Positions 1-7,885 of a stretch of DNA of 64,000 nt are shown here, one piece after another (within the stretch, counting starts at the first letter, position 1; every line of letters starts with the position of its first letter). The translations under genes and the position numbers were made by a program. Below the pieces are notes generated by a model. The model was not told the origin of the DNA and ran no database searches. It worked only from the letters and a program-made list of their open reading frames with translations. This DNA comes from JBKDZR01 sp047971485 (GTDB lineage: Bacteria; Pseudomonadota; Alphaproteobacteria; Rhodobacterales; Rhodobacteraceae). The DNA lies in assembly GCA_047971485.1 (NCBI GenBank), contig JBKDZR010000010.1, positions 25,396 through 89,395 of the forward strand, in the 5' to 3' direction.

Positions 1-1
1 C

Positions 2-124
2 AAGGATCGTCTGACGGCGGTGGAAACGATCAACGATGCCCGGACCCATATGAAAGCCCGCAAGCTGCTGGCCTCGGGGGAACCGGTGTCGCGGGCGGCC
101 CTGGCTGTGGCTCTGGCGGGATAA
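2..124 (+). CDS. C-terminal end of a ferredoxin/rubredoxin reductase-like FAD oxidoreductase (5' end outside window)
   Basis: Only the last 40 codons are present, read in the frame that ends in TAA at 122-124. The residues RLTAVETINDARTHMKARKL followed by LASGEP resemble the C-terminal domain of NAD(P)H-dependent ferredoxin reductases of the rhodocoxin/putidaredoxin reductase type, which often end with a phrase like 'AVDAVNxPxxxMxxRRLI'. Such proteins pass electrons from NADH through FAD to a ferredoxin that serves a P450 or Rieske oxygenase. That would suit an aromatic catabolic neighbourhood, but the partner genes lie outside the window. The fragment is short, so the family call is moderate. 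Confidence 0.5.
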   Translation, partial: KDRLTAVETINDARTHMKARKLLASGEPVSRAALAVALAG

Positions 125-152
125 CGCCGCTGGCCGGTCTGTGGTCCGGCCC

Positions 153-659
153 CTACGGTCCGGGCCTCATGCCAAGGTTTTCACGCATCCGGCGCAGCAC
201 CCGGAGGCAGACCTCCAGATCGCGGGGGGGGACATCGGCCAGCATCTCGGCTTCGCAGTTCAGGGCGATGGCGAGAATGTCGTCATGGATGCGCAACCCC
301 TTGTCGGACAGCCACCACTGGCGTTTGCGGGGATCCGTAGGCGGGGCCCGATAGCGCAGGCAGCCGTGGGCATACAGGGTCTTCAGTGCCCGGCTGACGG
401 CCGCCTTGTCCATCACCACCACCTCGCAGACGCGGTTGGCGGTAATGCCCGGTTCGATGTTCAGCATCGACATCACCCGCCAGTCCGAGATCCCCAGGCC
501 ATAGCGTTCACGATAGATGGCCGAGGTTTGGCGCTGCCAGGCATTGGACACGACGTTGATCAGGAACGGCGTATAGTTCCGGATGTCGACAACGGCGGTG
601 CCATCGCGATCCGTGACTGGGGCTGACAGGCGTTCCGATCCCTCCCCATGGCAGTCCAT
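153..659 (-). CDS. MarR-family transcriptional regulator
   Basis: A 168-residue winged-helix regulator. The start ATG at 659 was chosen over longer upstream options because a GGAG ribosome binding site sits 9 nt before it and because the extra N-terminus would be low-complexity. The core runs FLINVVSNAW, then YGLGISDWRVMSML, a recognition region around VVVMDKAAVSRALKTL, and a wing with DPRKRQWWLSDKG, all in MarR order. It is divergent from the TRAP transporter genes beginning at 1099 and probably controls them, with an aromatic acid as likely ligand (inference from neighbours). A candidate operator lies at 783-806. Confidence 0.85.
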   Translation of the reverse strand: MDCHGEGSERLSAPVTDRDGTAVVDIRNYTPFLINVVSNAWQRQTSAIYRERYGLGISDWRVMSMLNIEPGITANRVCEVVVMDKAAVSRALKTLYAHGCLRYRAPPTDPRKRQWWLSDKGLRIHDDILAIALNCEAEMLADVPPRDLEVCLRVLRRMRENLGMRPGP

Positions 660-1098
660 CGCAGTCGTCTCCGTTCTTCGGAATGTTGCTTTTCTCCGGT
701 CATATCCGCTGGGGCTGTCCGTGTCACGGGCAGGCGGGGCCGCCGCCATGCCCCTGTAGGCACCGATGACAATGATATAAGTAAACCGCAATTATATATT
801 CGGTTTTAGCATATGTCAGCCTGGCCCGTCCCCCATATGGATCGTGAACCGGCAGATACGTGATGTGTGCCGGCTTTCCGGTGCCGCGCAAAGCATGGCC
901 CGGACCCTGAGGAGGAACGATCACGTCGTATGGCCAGAGCCTGCCTTCTGGCCGCGACCGGCCGGGAACCGGCCGAAATCTGGAGGATTGCGATGAATTC
1001 CGAGCATCATACGCCCGGTGTCGCGCTGTGTTGCCCGATGTGTCAGCCGGGGACGAACAGCCGTGCATCTGCCGTCGCGACAATGAGGGGGCGCTATC
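660..1098. other. Intergenic regulatory region between marR and the TRAP operon
   Basis: This 439-base gap separates the divergent MarR gene and dctQ. Around 770-810 it is AT-rich and holds a dyad (see 783-806). A reading frame at 867-1109 on the + strand is open for 80 codons but has no recognisable domain, and its composition looks non-coding. I see no other gene here. The likely content is two divergent promoters plus a long 5' leader for dctQ. Confidence 0.5.
783..806. promoter_or_regulatory. Candidate MarR operator (AAACCG-N12-CGGTTT)
   Basis: An inverted repeat with 6-bp perfect arms, AAACCG at 783-788 and CGGTTT at 801-806, separated by 12 AT-rich bases. It lies between the divergent MarR gene and the TRAP operon. 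Dyads of this size are typical for MarR dimers, but the assignment is inference from position only. Confidence 0.4.
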
Positions 1099-1605
1099 AT
1101 GAGCGGTGACATCGACGACATTTCCGGCCCGCGCGCGCTTGGCCGCGCGACGCTGGCCCTGACTTGGATCGGCGGGATCTGTCTGTTGTCGGTGGTCCTG
1201 ATCGTCGCGGCCGGCGTGTTCATGCGATATGTCATGCACACGCCGATCCTGGGCGTGAATGAAATCGTCCAGTTGGCCGCGCTGGCGCTGGTGATGTCGG
1301 CCATGCCCTATTGCACCTTTGGCAACCACCACGTGAATGTCGACGTGTTCGACCGCATGCTGGGCGCCTACGGCCGGTTGCTGGGGGATGTTCTGGCGCG
1401 GGTTCTGTCCGTCTTCGTGCTGGGGGTCCTGACCCATCGGGCTGTGCTCAAGGCGCTGGATGCGTTGGAATGGGGCGATGCGACGAACATGCTGGGCCTG
1501 CCGATCTGGCCTTTCTATGGTATCCTTGCCGCAGGGGCGGGGCTGTGTGTGATCGTCTATGCGGTGCAGATCGTCACCTTGCTGATGCGGGGGGCACGGC
1601 CATGA
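1099..1605 (+). CDS. dctQ: TRAP transporter small permease (DctQ-type)
   Basis: A 168-residue integral membrane protein with four hydrophobic segments, at about residues 20-42, 55-72, 97-115 and 138-160, in the DctQ pattern. DctQ pairs with the large DctM subunit to form the inner-membrane part of a tripartite ATP-independent periplasmic transporter driven by the sodium or proton gradient. The stop overlaps the dctM start (ATGA at 1602-1605), so translation is probably coupled. The substrate is not shown by the sequence. The nearby O-demethylase and ferredoxin reductase suggest an aromatic carboxylate. Confidence 0.88.
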   Translation: MSGDIDDISGPRALGRATLALTWIGGICLLSVVLIVAAGVFMRYVMHTPILGVNEIVQLAALALVMSAMPYCTFGNHHVNVDVFDRMLGAYGRLLGDVLARVLSVFVLGVLTHRAVLKALDALEWGDATNMLGLPIWPFYGILAAGAGLCVIVYAVQIVTLLMRGARP

Positions 1606-2909
1606 CCTCGGTATCTGTCGGACTGATTGGCATTGGTTGCCTGTTCCTGCTGCTGATCCTGCGGGCCCCGGTGGCCTTTGCGATGATGATCGTGGGCTTC
1701 TTCGGCTATTGGGTGCTGGAAGGGTTTCGCAGCGCTGGCGGCGTTCTGCTGACCGAAAGCTATTCGGCCGTGTCCAACTATAACCTGATCGTGGTGCCGA
1801 TGTTTGTCCTGTTGGGCAACGTGTCTTCTGTGGCGGGGTTCAGCCGGGGTCTGTATGACGCGGCTTTCGCTTGGATCGGGCGGTTCCGGGGCGGGCTGGC
1901 CTCGGCCTCGGTGCTGGGCTGCGCGCTGTTCGCGGCGGTATCGGGATCGTCGGTGGCCACGGCGGTGACGTTGGGCAAAGTCGCCCTGCCCGAGATGAAG
2001 CGCCTGGGCTATTCGCAAAGCCTGTCCACCGGATCCATCGCGGCGGGGGGTACGCTGGGCTTTCTGATCCCGCCCTCGACCGGTTTCGTGATCTACGCGA
2101 TCCTGACCGAGGAAAGCATCGGCCGGCTGTTCATGGCCGGGATCCTGCCGGGTCTGCTGCTGATGGTGCTGTTCATGGCGGTGATCTGGCTGGTCGCGGT
2201 GCTGGACCCCAAGGCGGGGCCGGGCGGTCCGGTCATGCCGCTGTCGGAACGGATCCGGTCGCTGGCCGATGCCGGGCCGTTGATCGGGGTGATCGTGATT
2301 TCCATCGGCGGGATCTATCTGGGGGTGTTCACGCCGGTTGAGGCCTCGGGCATCGGGGCTGCCCTGGTGATCCTGCTGGCTTTTGCCCGCCGCCGGCTGA
2401 CCCTGGCGACTTTTCGCGAGGCGGTTCTGGAGACGCTGTCGACCTCGGCCATGCTGTACATGATCGTGATCGGGGCGAATGTCCTGAACCCGTTCTTTGC
2501 CGTCACCCATATCCCTGCGACGCTGGGGGCCGGGCTGGAATCCATGGGGCTGGGCCCCTATGGCACCTTGCTGTTCATCGTGCTGACCTATGTTGTCCTG
2601 GGCATGTTCATGGACGGGCTGTCGATGCTGGTGGTGACCATCCCCATCGTCTATCCGGTCATCCTGTCGCAGGGCTTCGATCCGGTCTGGTTCGGGGTGA
2701 TCGCGGTGATCGTCATCGAGATGGGGATGATCACGCCACCTGTGGGACTGAACGTCTTTGTTGTACGGGGGGTCGCCGGGCCCGATGTGCCGCTGATGAC
2801 GGTGTTCAAGGGGGTTCTGCCGTTCCTGGGGGCGATGATCGTGGCGTTGCTGCTGATCGTGGCTTTCCCGCAAATCGCCCTGATGATCCCGAACACCATG
2901 TTCAACTGA
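1602..2909 (+). CDS. dctM: TRAP transporter large permease (DctM-type)
   Basis: A 435-residue, roughly 12-helix permease. The start ATG at 1602 overlaps the dctQ stop. Typical DctM phrases are visible: APVAFAMMIVGFFGYW near the N-terminus, ALFAAVSGSSVATAVTLGKVALPEMKR near residues 100-126, GTLGFLIPPSTGFVIYAI near 145, GGIYLGVFTPVEASGIGA near 235 and MGMITPPVGLNVFVVRGVAG near 375. DctM carries the substrate pathway and couples import to the ion gradient. The gene is complete. It is followed by a structured intergenic region before dctP, an order (Q-M-P) that differs from the P-Q-M order at 57370-60180. Confidence 0.92.
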   Translation: MTSVSVGLIGIGCLFLLLILRAPVAFAMMIVGFFGYWVLEGFRSAGGVLLTESYSAVSNYNLIVVPMFVLLGNVSSVAGFSRGLYDAAFAWIGRFRGGLASASVLGCALFAAVSGSSVATAVTLGKVALPEMKRLGYSQSLSTGSIAAGGTLGFLIPPSTGFVIYAILTEESIGRLFMAGILPGLLLMVLFMAVIWLVAVLDPKAGPGGPVMPLSERIRSLADAGPLIGVIVISIGGIYLGVFTPVEASGIGAALVILLAFARRRLTLATFREAVLETLSTSAMLYMIVIGANVLNPFFAVTHIPATLGAGLESMGLGPYGTLLFIVLTYVVLGMFMDGLSMLVVTIPIVYPVILSQGFDPVWFGVIAVIVIEMGMITPPVGLNVFVVRGVAGPDVPLMTVFKGVLPFLGAMIVALLLIVAFPQIALMIPNTMFN

Positions 2910-2915
2910 TCCCAT

Positions 2916-2987
2916 CCCGGCGCTCTGTGCGCCGGGGCGGTCCAGGCAGGGTCCGATCGGTGGGACCGGTTTTCGGGTCCCCTGCCT
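2916..2987 (+). terminator. Two strong hairpins between dctM and dctP, without T-tract
   Basis: The first hairpin has 8-bp perfect arms, CCCGGCGC at 2916-2923 and GCGCCGGG at 2929-2936, with a 5-nt loop. The second has outer arms AGGCAGGG (2944-2951) and CCCTGCCT (2980-2987) around a nested GGGACC/GGTCCC. Neither is followed by a run of T, so they may act as RNA-processing or stabilising stems, or as partial terminators, giving different levels of permease and binding protein. Function is inference. Confidence 0.45.
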
Positions 2988-3102
2988 CTTCAAACGACCC
3001 CAGGCAGGCCATCGTGGGCAAAGCCGCGACGATCTGTCTGGTCCTGACACCCGGGGTGCGGTGACCCGACGGTCCGGCCCCATGACAAAGGGAGATCCAC
3101 CC

Positions 3103-4092
3103 ATGATGATGCCTGCCAGAACCACCCTCCTTGCGGCGGCCCTGGGCCTGAGCGCAGGGCTCGTTTCGGCCGAAGAACTGAAGCTGGCCGATTACCAGCC
3201 CTCGACCCACCCCTATGCAACCGGGGTCTATGTGCCTTTTGCCGAGGAAATCGCCGCCGCCACCGATGGTGCGGTGACCGTCCGTGCCTATATGGGCGGC
3301 GAGCTGGGCGCCGGCCCTGCCGAGCAATACAACCGCGTCGTCGATGGCGTGACCGATCTGGCCTTTGGCCTGCCGGGCTATACGGCGGCGAACTTTCCCA
3401 AAACGCTGCTGACCGAACTGCCCGGCGTGATCAACGCCGAAACCGGCACCGCGCGGCTGATCGCCAATCTGGATGCCCTGTCCTCGGAATACCGCCGCGT
3501 GGTGCTGATCGGTCTGTGGAACAATGCGCCGAACCTGTTGTTCATGGCGGATACGCCGGTTCGGTCGCCGTCGGATCTGGCGGGCAAGAAGATCCGTGTG
3601 CCGTCGCGCAATGCCGGGCTGATCATCGAGGCCTGGGGGGCGACCCCGGTGTCTATGCCGGTCTCCGAGATCTACAATTCGATGCAGACAGGGATCATTG
3701 ATGGGGCCTTCATCGACGGCACCGCGACCTCTGTGTTCCGCCTGTCCGAGGTGACCGATTACATCACGACGGGCATGGATTCGGTCCTTTCCAGCTTTTT
3801 CCTGCTGATGAACCGCGACAGTTTCCGTGACCTGACCGAGGATCAGCAGGCTGCTGTTCTGGCGGCCGGGCGTGAGGCCTCGGTGCGTGGAAATGCGGTG
3901 CAGCTTGCCGGTGCCGAGAAGGGTCTGGCCGAGTTCGCGGCGCTGCCCGACAAGGAGATCATCGTGCTGACCCCAGACGAGGCCGAGGCCTTTAACGCCG
4001 CCGCTGTGCCCGTGGTCGAGAAGGTGCTGGATGAGGCCGAGGCCAAGGGGCTGGAGGCCCGCGCCTTCGTTGCCGCGTTGCAGGCGGACTGA
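3103..4092 (+). CDS. dctP: TRAP transporter periplasmic substrate-binding protein (DctP-type)
   Basis: A 329-residue binding protein. The start at 3103 was chosen because AAGGGAG lies just upstream and it gives a clean Sec signal peptide (MMMPARTTLLAAALGLSAG, cleavage after VSA near residue 22-24). The mature part begins EELKLADYQPSTHP. It contains the DctP signature region near residues 163-190, with GKKIRVPSRNAGLIIEAWGA then TPVSMPVSEIYNSMQTGIID, including the Arg that usually grips the substrate carboxylate. The protein should capture an organic acid in the periplasm and hand it to DctQM encoded just upstream. The 193-nt gap from dctM holds stable hairpins. Confidence 0.9.
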   Translation: MMMPARTTLLAAALGLSAGLVSAEELKLADYQPSTHPYATGVYVPFAEEIAAATDGAVTVRAYMGGELGAGPAEQYNRVVDGVTDLAFGLPGYTAANFPKTLLTELPGVINAETGTARLIANLDALSSEYRRVVLIGLWNNAPNLLFMADTPVRSPSDLAGKKIRVPSRNAGLIIEAWGATPVSMPVSEIYNSMQTGIIDGAFIDGTATSVFRLSEVTDYITTGMDSVLSSFFLLMNRDSFRDLTEDQQAAVLAAGREASVRGNAVQLAGAEKGLAEFAALPDKEIIVLTPDEAEAFNAAAVPVVEKVLDEAEAKGLEARAFVAALQAD

Positions 4093-4166
4093 ACGGATCG
4101 TCCTGCGATGACGCATCGGGCGGGGCCGGGGATCCTGCCCGTTTGCCGTTTGGGACCCTGGCCTGT

Positions 4167-5384
4167 CTATCCGGCCAGCCCGGCCTCGGCCACACAGCGG
4201 ATCAGCGCGGCACGAAACTGTTCCGTGGCCGGTTCCTCATGCTGATTGCGCAGGCTGGTCAGACCGATGGGGGCCGGTGCCTCGGGCAGGTCCAGCGCCA
4301 CCTGTCGCAACTCGGGGCGCAATTGCGACAGCCGCTTTTCGCTATAGCTCAGCAGGGCGATGGATTGCCCCTCGACGATCATCTGCTCGGCATTGGCGAA
4401 GGACAGGATCTCGCAGGTCTGGGCCGGGGGCAATTCGCCCGCGTCGCTGAAAAGGCGTTCGAAATAGCGCCGGATCGGTGTGCCATGGGGGGCGACCGTG
4501 CAGGTCCAGCGCTTGAGATCGCGAATCCCCAGCAGCTGGGAGTGGCAGGGATGATCGTGGCGGGCGATGAAGGCGAAGATCTCGTTATAAAGCGTCTCTT
4601 CCTTCAGGTCGGGGGACACGGCCTCACCGCGCAGAATGCCCATGATCACATCAATCTCGCGCCGTTTCAGGGCCTGGACCAGGGACAAATAGCTGCCGGG
4701 GATGGCGGTCAGGCGCAGGCGCGGATGTTGCTGGCTCAGGATGCTGAGGGCGCGAATGGCAAGATCCTGTCCCGAAAAGGGCAGCATGCCAACGGCCATC
4801 CGTCCCATCAGACCGGCCGAGGCACCGCGCAGGTCCGACGGCAAGGCGGCCAGATCGCGATCGACCGCATCCCACAGGGCATTCAGCGCCAGCGCCAGCT
4901 CGGTCGGATCCAGGCCATGGGCGCGGCGCGCAAACACGGGCTGGCCCAGGAACGCGCCCAGTTGGGTCAGGGTTCGGCTGACCATGGGCTGGCTGATGGA
5001 CAGGACGGCGGCGGCGGCCTTGGTGCTGCCGTTGCGGATCACCGCGTCCAGGGTTTCCAGGTGGATCCAGCTGAGCCGCGCCGCCAGATAGCCCGGGGGC
5101 TTGTCGGCAAAAAGCTGCTGCTCCGCGCGTTCGATCCGATCCAGGATCCGGTGGCACCGCCCGATCACCACCTCCCCCAGCGATGTTGGTTCGGTCCCCG
5201 ACCAGCCGCGCTGAAAAAGGGTTGCGCCCAGGGTGTCCTCGGCGCCGGCCAGGGCACGTGATACCGCCGACTGGCTGGTGTTCAGCGCTTCGGCGGCATG
5301 GGCGACCCGCCGGGTGTCGGAAATCGCGCAGATGGCCCGGATCTGTTTGAGGCTCAGCCGAGAGCCTTCGGGTATGGTTGTCAT
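4167..5384 (-). CDS. LysR-type transcriptional regulator with two tandem HTH domains
   Basis: A 405-residue regulator, about 100 residues longer than a usual LysR protein. The extra length is a second LysR-type DNA-binding domain. HTH1 covers residues 10-68 (AAEALNTSQSAVSRALAGAE, then LGATLFQRG) and HTH2 covers residues 106-165 (AAAVLSISQPMVSRTLTQLG, then LGQPVFARRAHGLDPTE). The effector-binding domain follows from about residue 195. The start at 5384 has AGGA eight bases upstream. It is divergent from the LigM-like demethylase at 5739 and convergent with dctP, and may regulate either. The effector is unknown. Tandem-HTH LysR proteins exist but are a minority. Confidence 0.88.
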   Translation of the reverse strand: MTTIPEGSRLSLKQIRAICAISDTRRVAHAAEALNTSQSAVSRALAGAEDTLGATLFQRGWSGTEPTSLGEVVIGRCHRILDRIERAEQQLFADKPPGYLAARLSWIHLETLDAVIRNGSTKAAAAVLSISQPMVSRTLTQLGAFLGQPVFARRAHGLDPTELALALNALWDAVDRDLAALPSDLRGASAGLMGRMAVGMLPFSGQDLAIRALSILSQQHPRLRLTAIPGSYLSLVQALKRREIDVIMGILRGEAVSPDLKEETLYNEIFAFIARHDHPCHSQLLGIRDLKRWTCTVAPHGTPIRRYFERLFSDAGELPPAQTCEILSFANAEQMIVEGQSIALLSYSEKRLSQLRPELRQVALDLPEAPAPIGLTSLRNQHEEPATEQFRAALIRCVAEAGLAG

Positions 5385-5738
5385 GACGGTCCTGATGGGG
5401 CGGGAATGCCTGCTGATGATATAACATAATCGGGAATAACTATTAAGAAGAAGAATAAGACGGCACGGGCAAGTCATGTCAAACATGCCTCCAACGGCGA
5501 TACGGGTGGATCACGGTGGTAAGGTCAGGATCCATCGGCAGCGCCAGACGACACCCGCCGGGGTGCCGAGGGGAGGAACGGAATGCCTGATCGGTGTCAC
5601 GACATTGCCGGCCCCGGCCGGGGTGGGAACAGCCTGGATGTTCGCCCCGGGTCCGGAGGCTGACCCCCCCGAAACCATCCCAGCGCCCGGCCCCGGGCCG
5701 GTCGCCACGGAACAACCATTCAGAACGAGGAGAGGAAA
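5385..5738. promoter_or_regulatory. Divergent promoter region and GC-rich structured leader of the ligM-like gene
   Basis: This 354-base gap has an AT-rich part near 5415-5460, the likely divergent promoters, and a perfect small dyad CATG-tcaaa-CATG at 5475-5487 that could be a LysR site. The part from about 5530 to 5710 is very GC-rich and self-complementary. It includes a CCGGCCC-C-GGGCCGG palindrome at 5687-5701 shortly before the strong ribosome binding site (GAGGAGAGG) of the gene at 5739. An 88-codon open frame (5476-5742) runs through it but is proline/glycine-rich and unlike any family I know, so I do not call it a gene. Confidence 0.45.
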
Positions 5739-7112
5739 ATGACCAAGAGCCTTGAAGGCCGCATCAAAGAACATGGCGGCAACCCTTCGAAAATGTTGCA
5801 AAATTCGCAGGTCGGCCCCTATGTTTTCCCGGTCGCCCCGCAATACACCAACTGGATCGAAGAGGTCCGGGCCTGGCGCAACAGTGCCGTGTTGCTGAAC
5901 CAGTCCTACCACATGACGGACCTGTACCTGCGCGGCCCCGATGCGATCCGCATGCTGTCCCATGTCGGTGTGAACAGCTTCAAGAACTTTGGCCGCAACA
6001 AGGCCAAGCAACTGGTCTGCTGTAACTATGATGGCTACGTGATCGGCGACGGTATCATCTTTGCGCTGGAAGACGATGAGATCCTCTATGTCGGTCGTCC
6101 GCCGCTGGCCCACTGGATGAAGTTCATCGCCGACACGGGCGATTTCGACGTCACCGCCGAACTGGACATCCGCAGCCTGGAAAACCCCGACAAGCCGCGC
6201 AAGCTGTACCGCTATGAGGTGCAGGGGCCGAAGGCGCTGGACATCCTCAACGAGGTGAACGAAGGCGGCCCGCTGACCACCAAGTTCTTCAACATGGGCG
6301 AGATCACCATCGCTGGCTGCAAGGCCCGCACGCTCAGCCACGGCATGGGTGGCGCCCAGGGTCTGGAGATCTGGGGCCCCTATGAAGATGGCCAGAAGGT
6401 CATGGACCGGCTGATCGAGGTCGGTGAGAAATACGGCATGCGGCGCGGTGGCGCGCGGGCCTATTCCACCGCCGCGATGGAATCCGGCTGGATCCCCTCG
6501 CCGCTGCCCGCCATCTACACCGGCGAGAAGATGAAGCCCTACCGCGAATGGCTGCCCGCTGACGGGTTCGAGGCCACGTGCTCGGTCGGGGGCAGCTTCC
6601 AGCCCGATAATGTCGAGCAGTTCTACTTGACGCCCTGGGATCTGGATTATGGCAGGGTGGTCAAGTTCGATCATGACTTCATCGGCCGCGAAGCCCTTGA
6701 GAAAATGGCCGAAGGCCCGCATCGCAAGAAGATCACGCTGGTCTGGGAAAAGGACGATGTGCTGAAGATCTTTGCCGGCATGATGGAAGATTTCCCCGCG
6801 CCGAAGCTGATGGAACTGCCGGCCGGCCATTACGCCGCGCATCCCTATGATCAGGTGCTGAAAGACGGCAAGGCGGTCGGTGTGTCCACCTATCCGGTCT
6901 ATTCGGCCAACGAACGGGCCTGGATTTCGCTGGCCATCGTGCAACCGGAACTGGCCGCGCAAGGGACGATGCTGGACATCGTCTGGGGTGAGGCCGATGG
7001 CGGCACGGCGAAACCCCATGTCGAGGAACACCGCCAGATGACTGTGGCCGCCGAGGCCCATCCCTGGCCGATCCACGAAGCTGCGCGCAAGGAATACCGC
7101 GCCCAGAAATAA
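5739..7112 (+). CDS. Tetrahydrofolate-dependent aromatic O-demethylase, LigM/DesA-like (GcvT fold)
   Basis: A 457-residue protein of the GcvT (aminomethyltransferase) superfamily. Its N-terminus (GGNPSKMLQNSQVGPYVFPV, then YTNWIEEVRAWRNSAVLLNQ and SYHMTDLYLRGPDAIRMLSH) closely follows the pattern of the Sphingobium vanillate/3-O-methylgallate demethylase LigM and the syringate demethylase DesA. Those enzymes move a methoxy methyl group from a methoxybenzoate to tetrahydrofolate, giving a phenol and 5-methyl-THF. The ribosome binding site is strong. The gene is monocistronic, with its own terminator at 7118-7154, and the tandem-HTH LysR gene is divergent. The exact methoxyaromatic is not determinable here. 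The DMSP demethylase DmdA is a GcvT relative but is shorter. Confidence 0.78.
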   Translation: MTKSLEGRIKEHGGNPSKMLQNSQVGPYVFPVAPQYTNWIEEVRAWRNSAVLLNQSYHMTDLYLRGPDAIRMLSHVGVNSFKNFGRNKAKQLVCCNYDGYVIGDGIIFALEDDEILYVGRPPLAHWMKFIADTGDFDVTAELDIRSLENPDKPRKLYRYEVQGPKALDILNEVNEGGPLTTKFFNMGEITIAGCKARTLSHGMGGAQGLEIWGPYEDGQKVMDRLIEVGEKYGMRRGGARAYSTAAMESGWIPSPLPAIYTGEKMKPYREWLPADGFEATCSVGGSFQPDNVEQFYLTPWDLDYGRVVKFDHDFIGREALEKMAEGPHRKKITLVWEKDDVLKIFAGMMEDFPAPKLMELPAGHYAAHPYDQVLKDGKAVGVSTYPVYSANERAWISLAIVQPELAAQGTMLDIVWGEADGGTAKPHVEEHRQMTVAAEAHPWPIHEAARKEYRAQK

Positions 7113-7117
7113 CCCAT

Positions 7118-7154
7118 CCGGACCGGCGTCCTGATGTCGCCGGTCCGGCCTTTT
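7118..7154 (+). terminator. Rho-independent terminator after the ligM-like gene
   Basis: Perfect 11-bp arms, CCGGACCGGCG at 7118-7128 and CGCCGGTCCGG at 7138-7148, with a 9-nt loop, followed by CCTTTTG. It starts six bases after the stop codon. From 7155 to 7372 I see no gene. Confidence 0.85.
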
Positions 7155-7372
7155 GTATGGTGTGACGATTTCTGTGACCCGATTGTCAGGGGTCCATGGC
7201 CTGGTTTCATGGTGATGCCGCGCAAATTCCGGGATCGGATGCGCGGCATTCTCTGTGCCAACCGGCTTGATCGGCGGATGGCGGGCGCAGAAAGGCCTCA
7301 CAGATGTCATTCGTGACGGAAAGACAGGACTGCCCCAGGGTCTTTGGCATCGGGCCCCACCGGGCCATGAAA

Positions 7373-7885
7373 TCACATCCGCCCCAACCGGTTCTCATCG
7401 TCGATTACCGCCAAGGTGCCGGCCGTGCCGGTCCAGCGCCATAGAACGAGGTTCAGGCTGTTTGCCGCCGCGCCCTTGGCGAAGCTGCGCACCAGCAGGC
7501 CGACAAAACTGTCCGCGATCAGGGTCCGGGCCAGATCTTGTGTCGGTGCCGTGTGGCCGGCCAGCATCGTCAGGCGCCAGCCCGGATCGGCCAGGGTCTG
7601 GGCTGTCTGTTCGTGTCGCGTCAGCTGCACGGTATCGCGCGTGTCAAAGACCGGGCCCAGATCGGCGCGATAGGAGACCAGAACCGTGGGTTGAAGGCTG
7701 CCCGCCTGGTTGGCTTCGCGCACAGCAGTGGCCGGGTCGGTTGCGGTGTAAAGTGCGGGCATCCCCCTGGGGTTAAAGCGCCCACCATGACGTTCCGCCC
7801 CATGGCCGGACAGCGGGTCGCGTGCATAGGCGGGGTTCAGGGCGCGGTAGAGCGGCCCGGCATACCGCCCGTTGGTCAGAGGCAT
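7373..7885 (-). CDS. RES-domain toxin of a type II toxin-antitoxin system
   Basis: A 170-residue RES-domain protein. The hallmark is visible: YRALNP near residue 13, then GGRFNPRGMPALYTA near residues 34-48 and TAVREANQAG shortly after. These supply the Arg, Tyr and Glu residues typical of the fold. RES toxins (MbcT, ParT and relatives) attack NAD+ or use it to ADP-ribosylate a target, arresting growth. The start ATG overlaps the stop of the antitoxin gene at 7885-7888, so the two are translationally coupled, antitoxin first. Length and motifs look intact. Confidence 0.88.
   Translation of the reverse strand: MPLTNGRYAGPLYRALNPAYARDPLSGHGAERHGGRFNPRGMPALYTATDPATAVREANQAGSLQPTVLVSYRADLGPVFDTRDTVQLTRHEQTAQTLADPGWRLTMLAGHTAPTQDLARTLIADSFVGLLVRSFAKGAAANSLNLVLWRWTGTAGTLAVIDDENRLGRM

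Noticed and set aside
867..1109. An 80-codon open frame ahead of dctQ
   Set aside because: It has no family resemblance or good ribosome binding site, and a composition like untranslated leader. It overlaps the dctQ start.
5476..5742. An 88-codon open frame whose stop overlaps the ATG of the LigM-like gene
   Set aside because: Although the ATGA overlap could suggest a leader peptide, the product is a low-complexity Pro/Gly-rich chain from a GC-rich palindromic leader, and no family is recognised.
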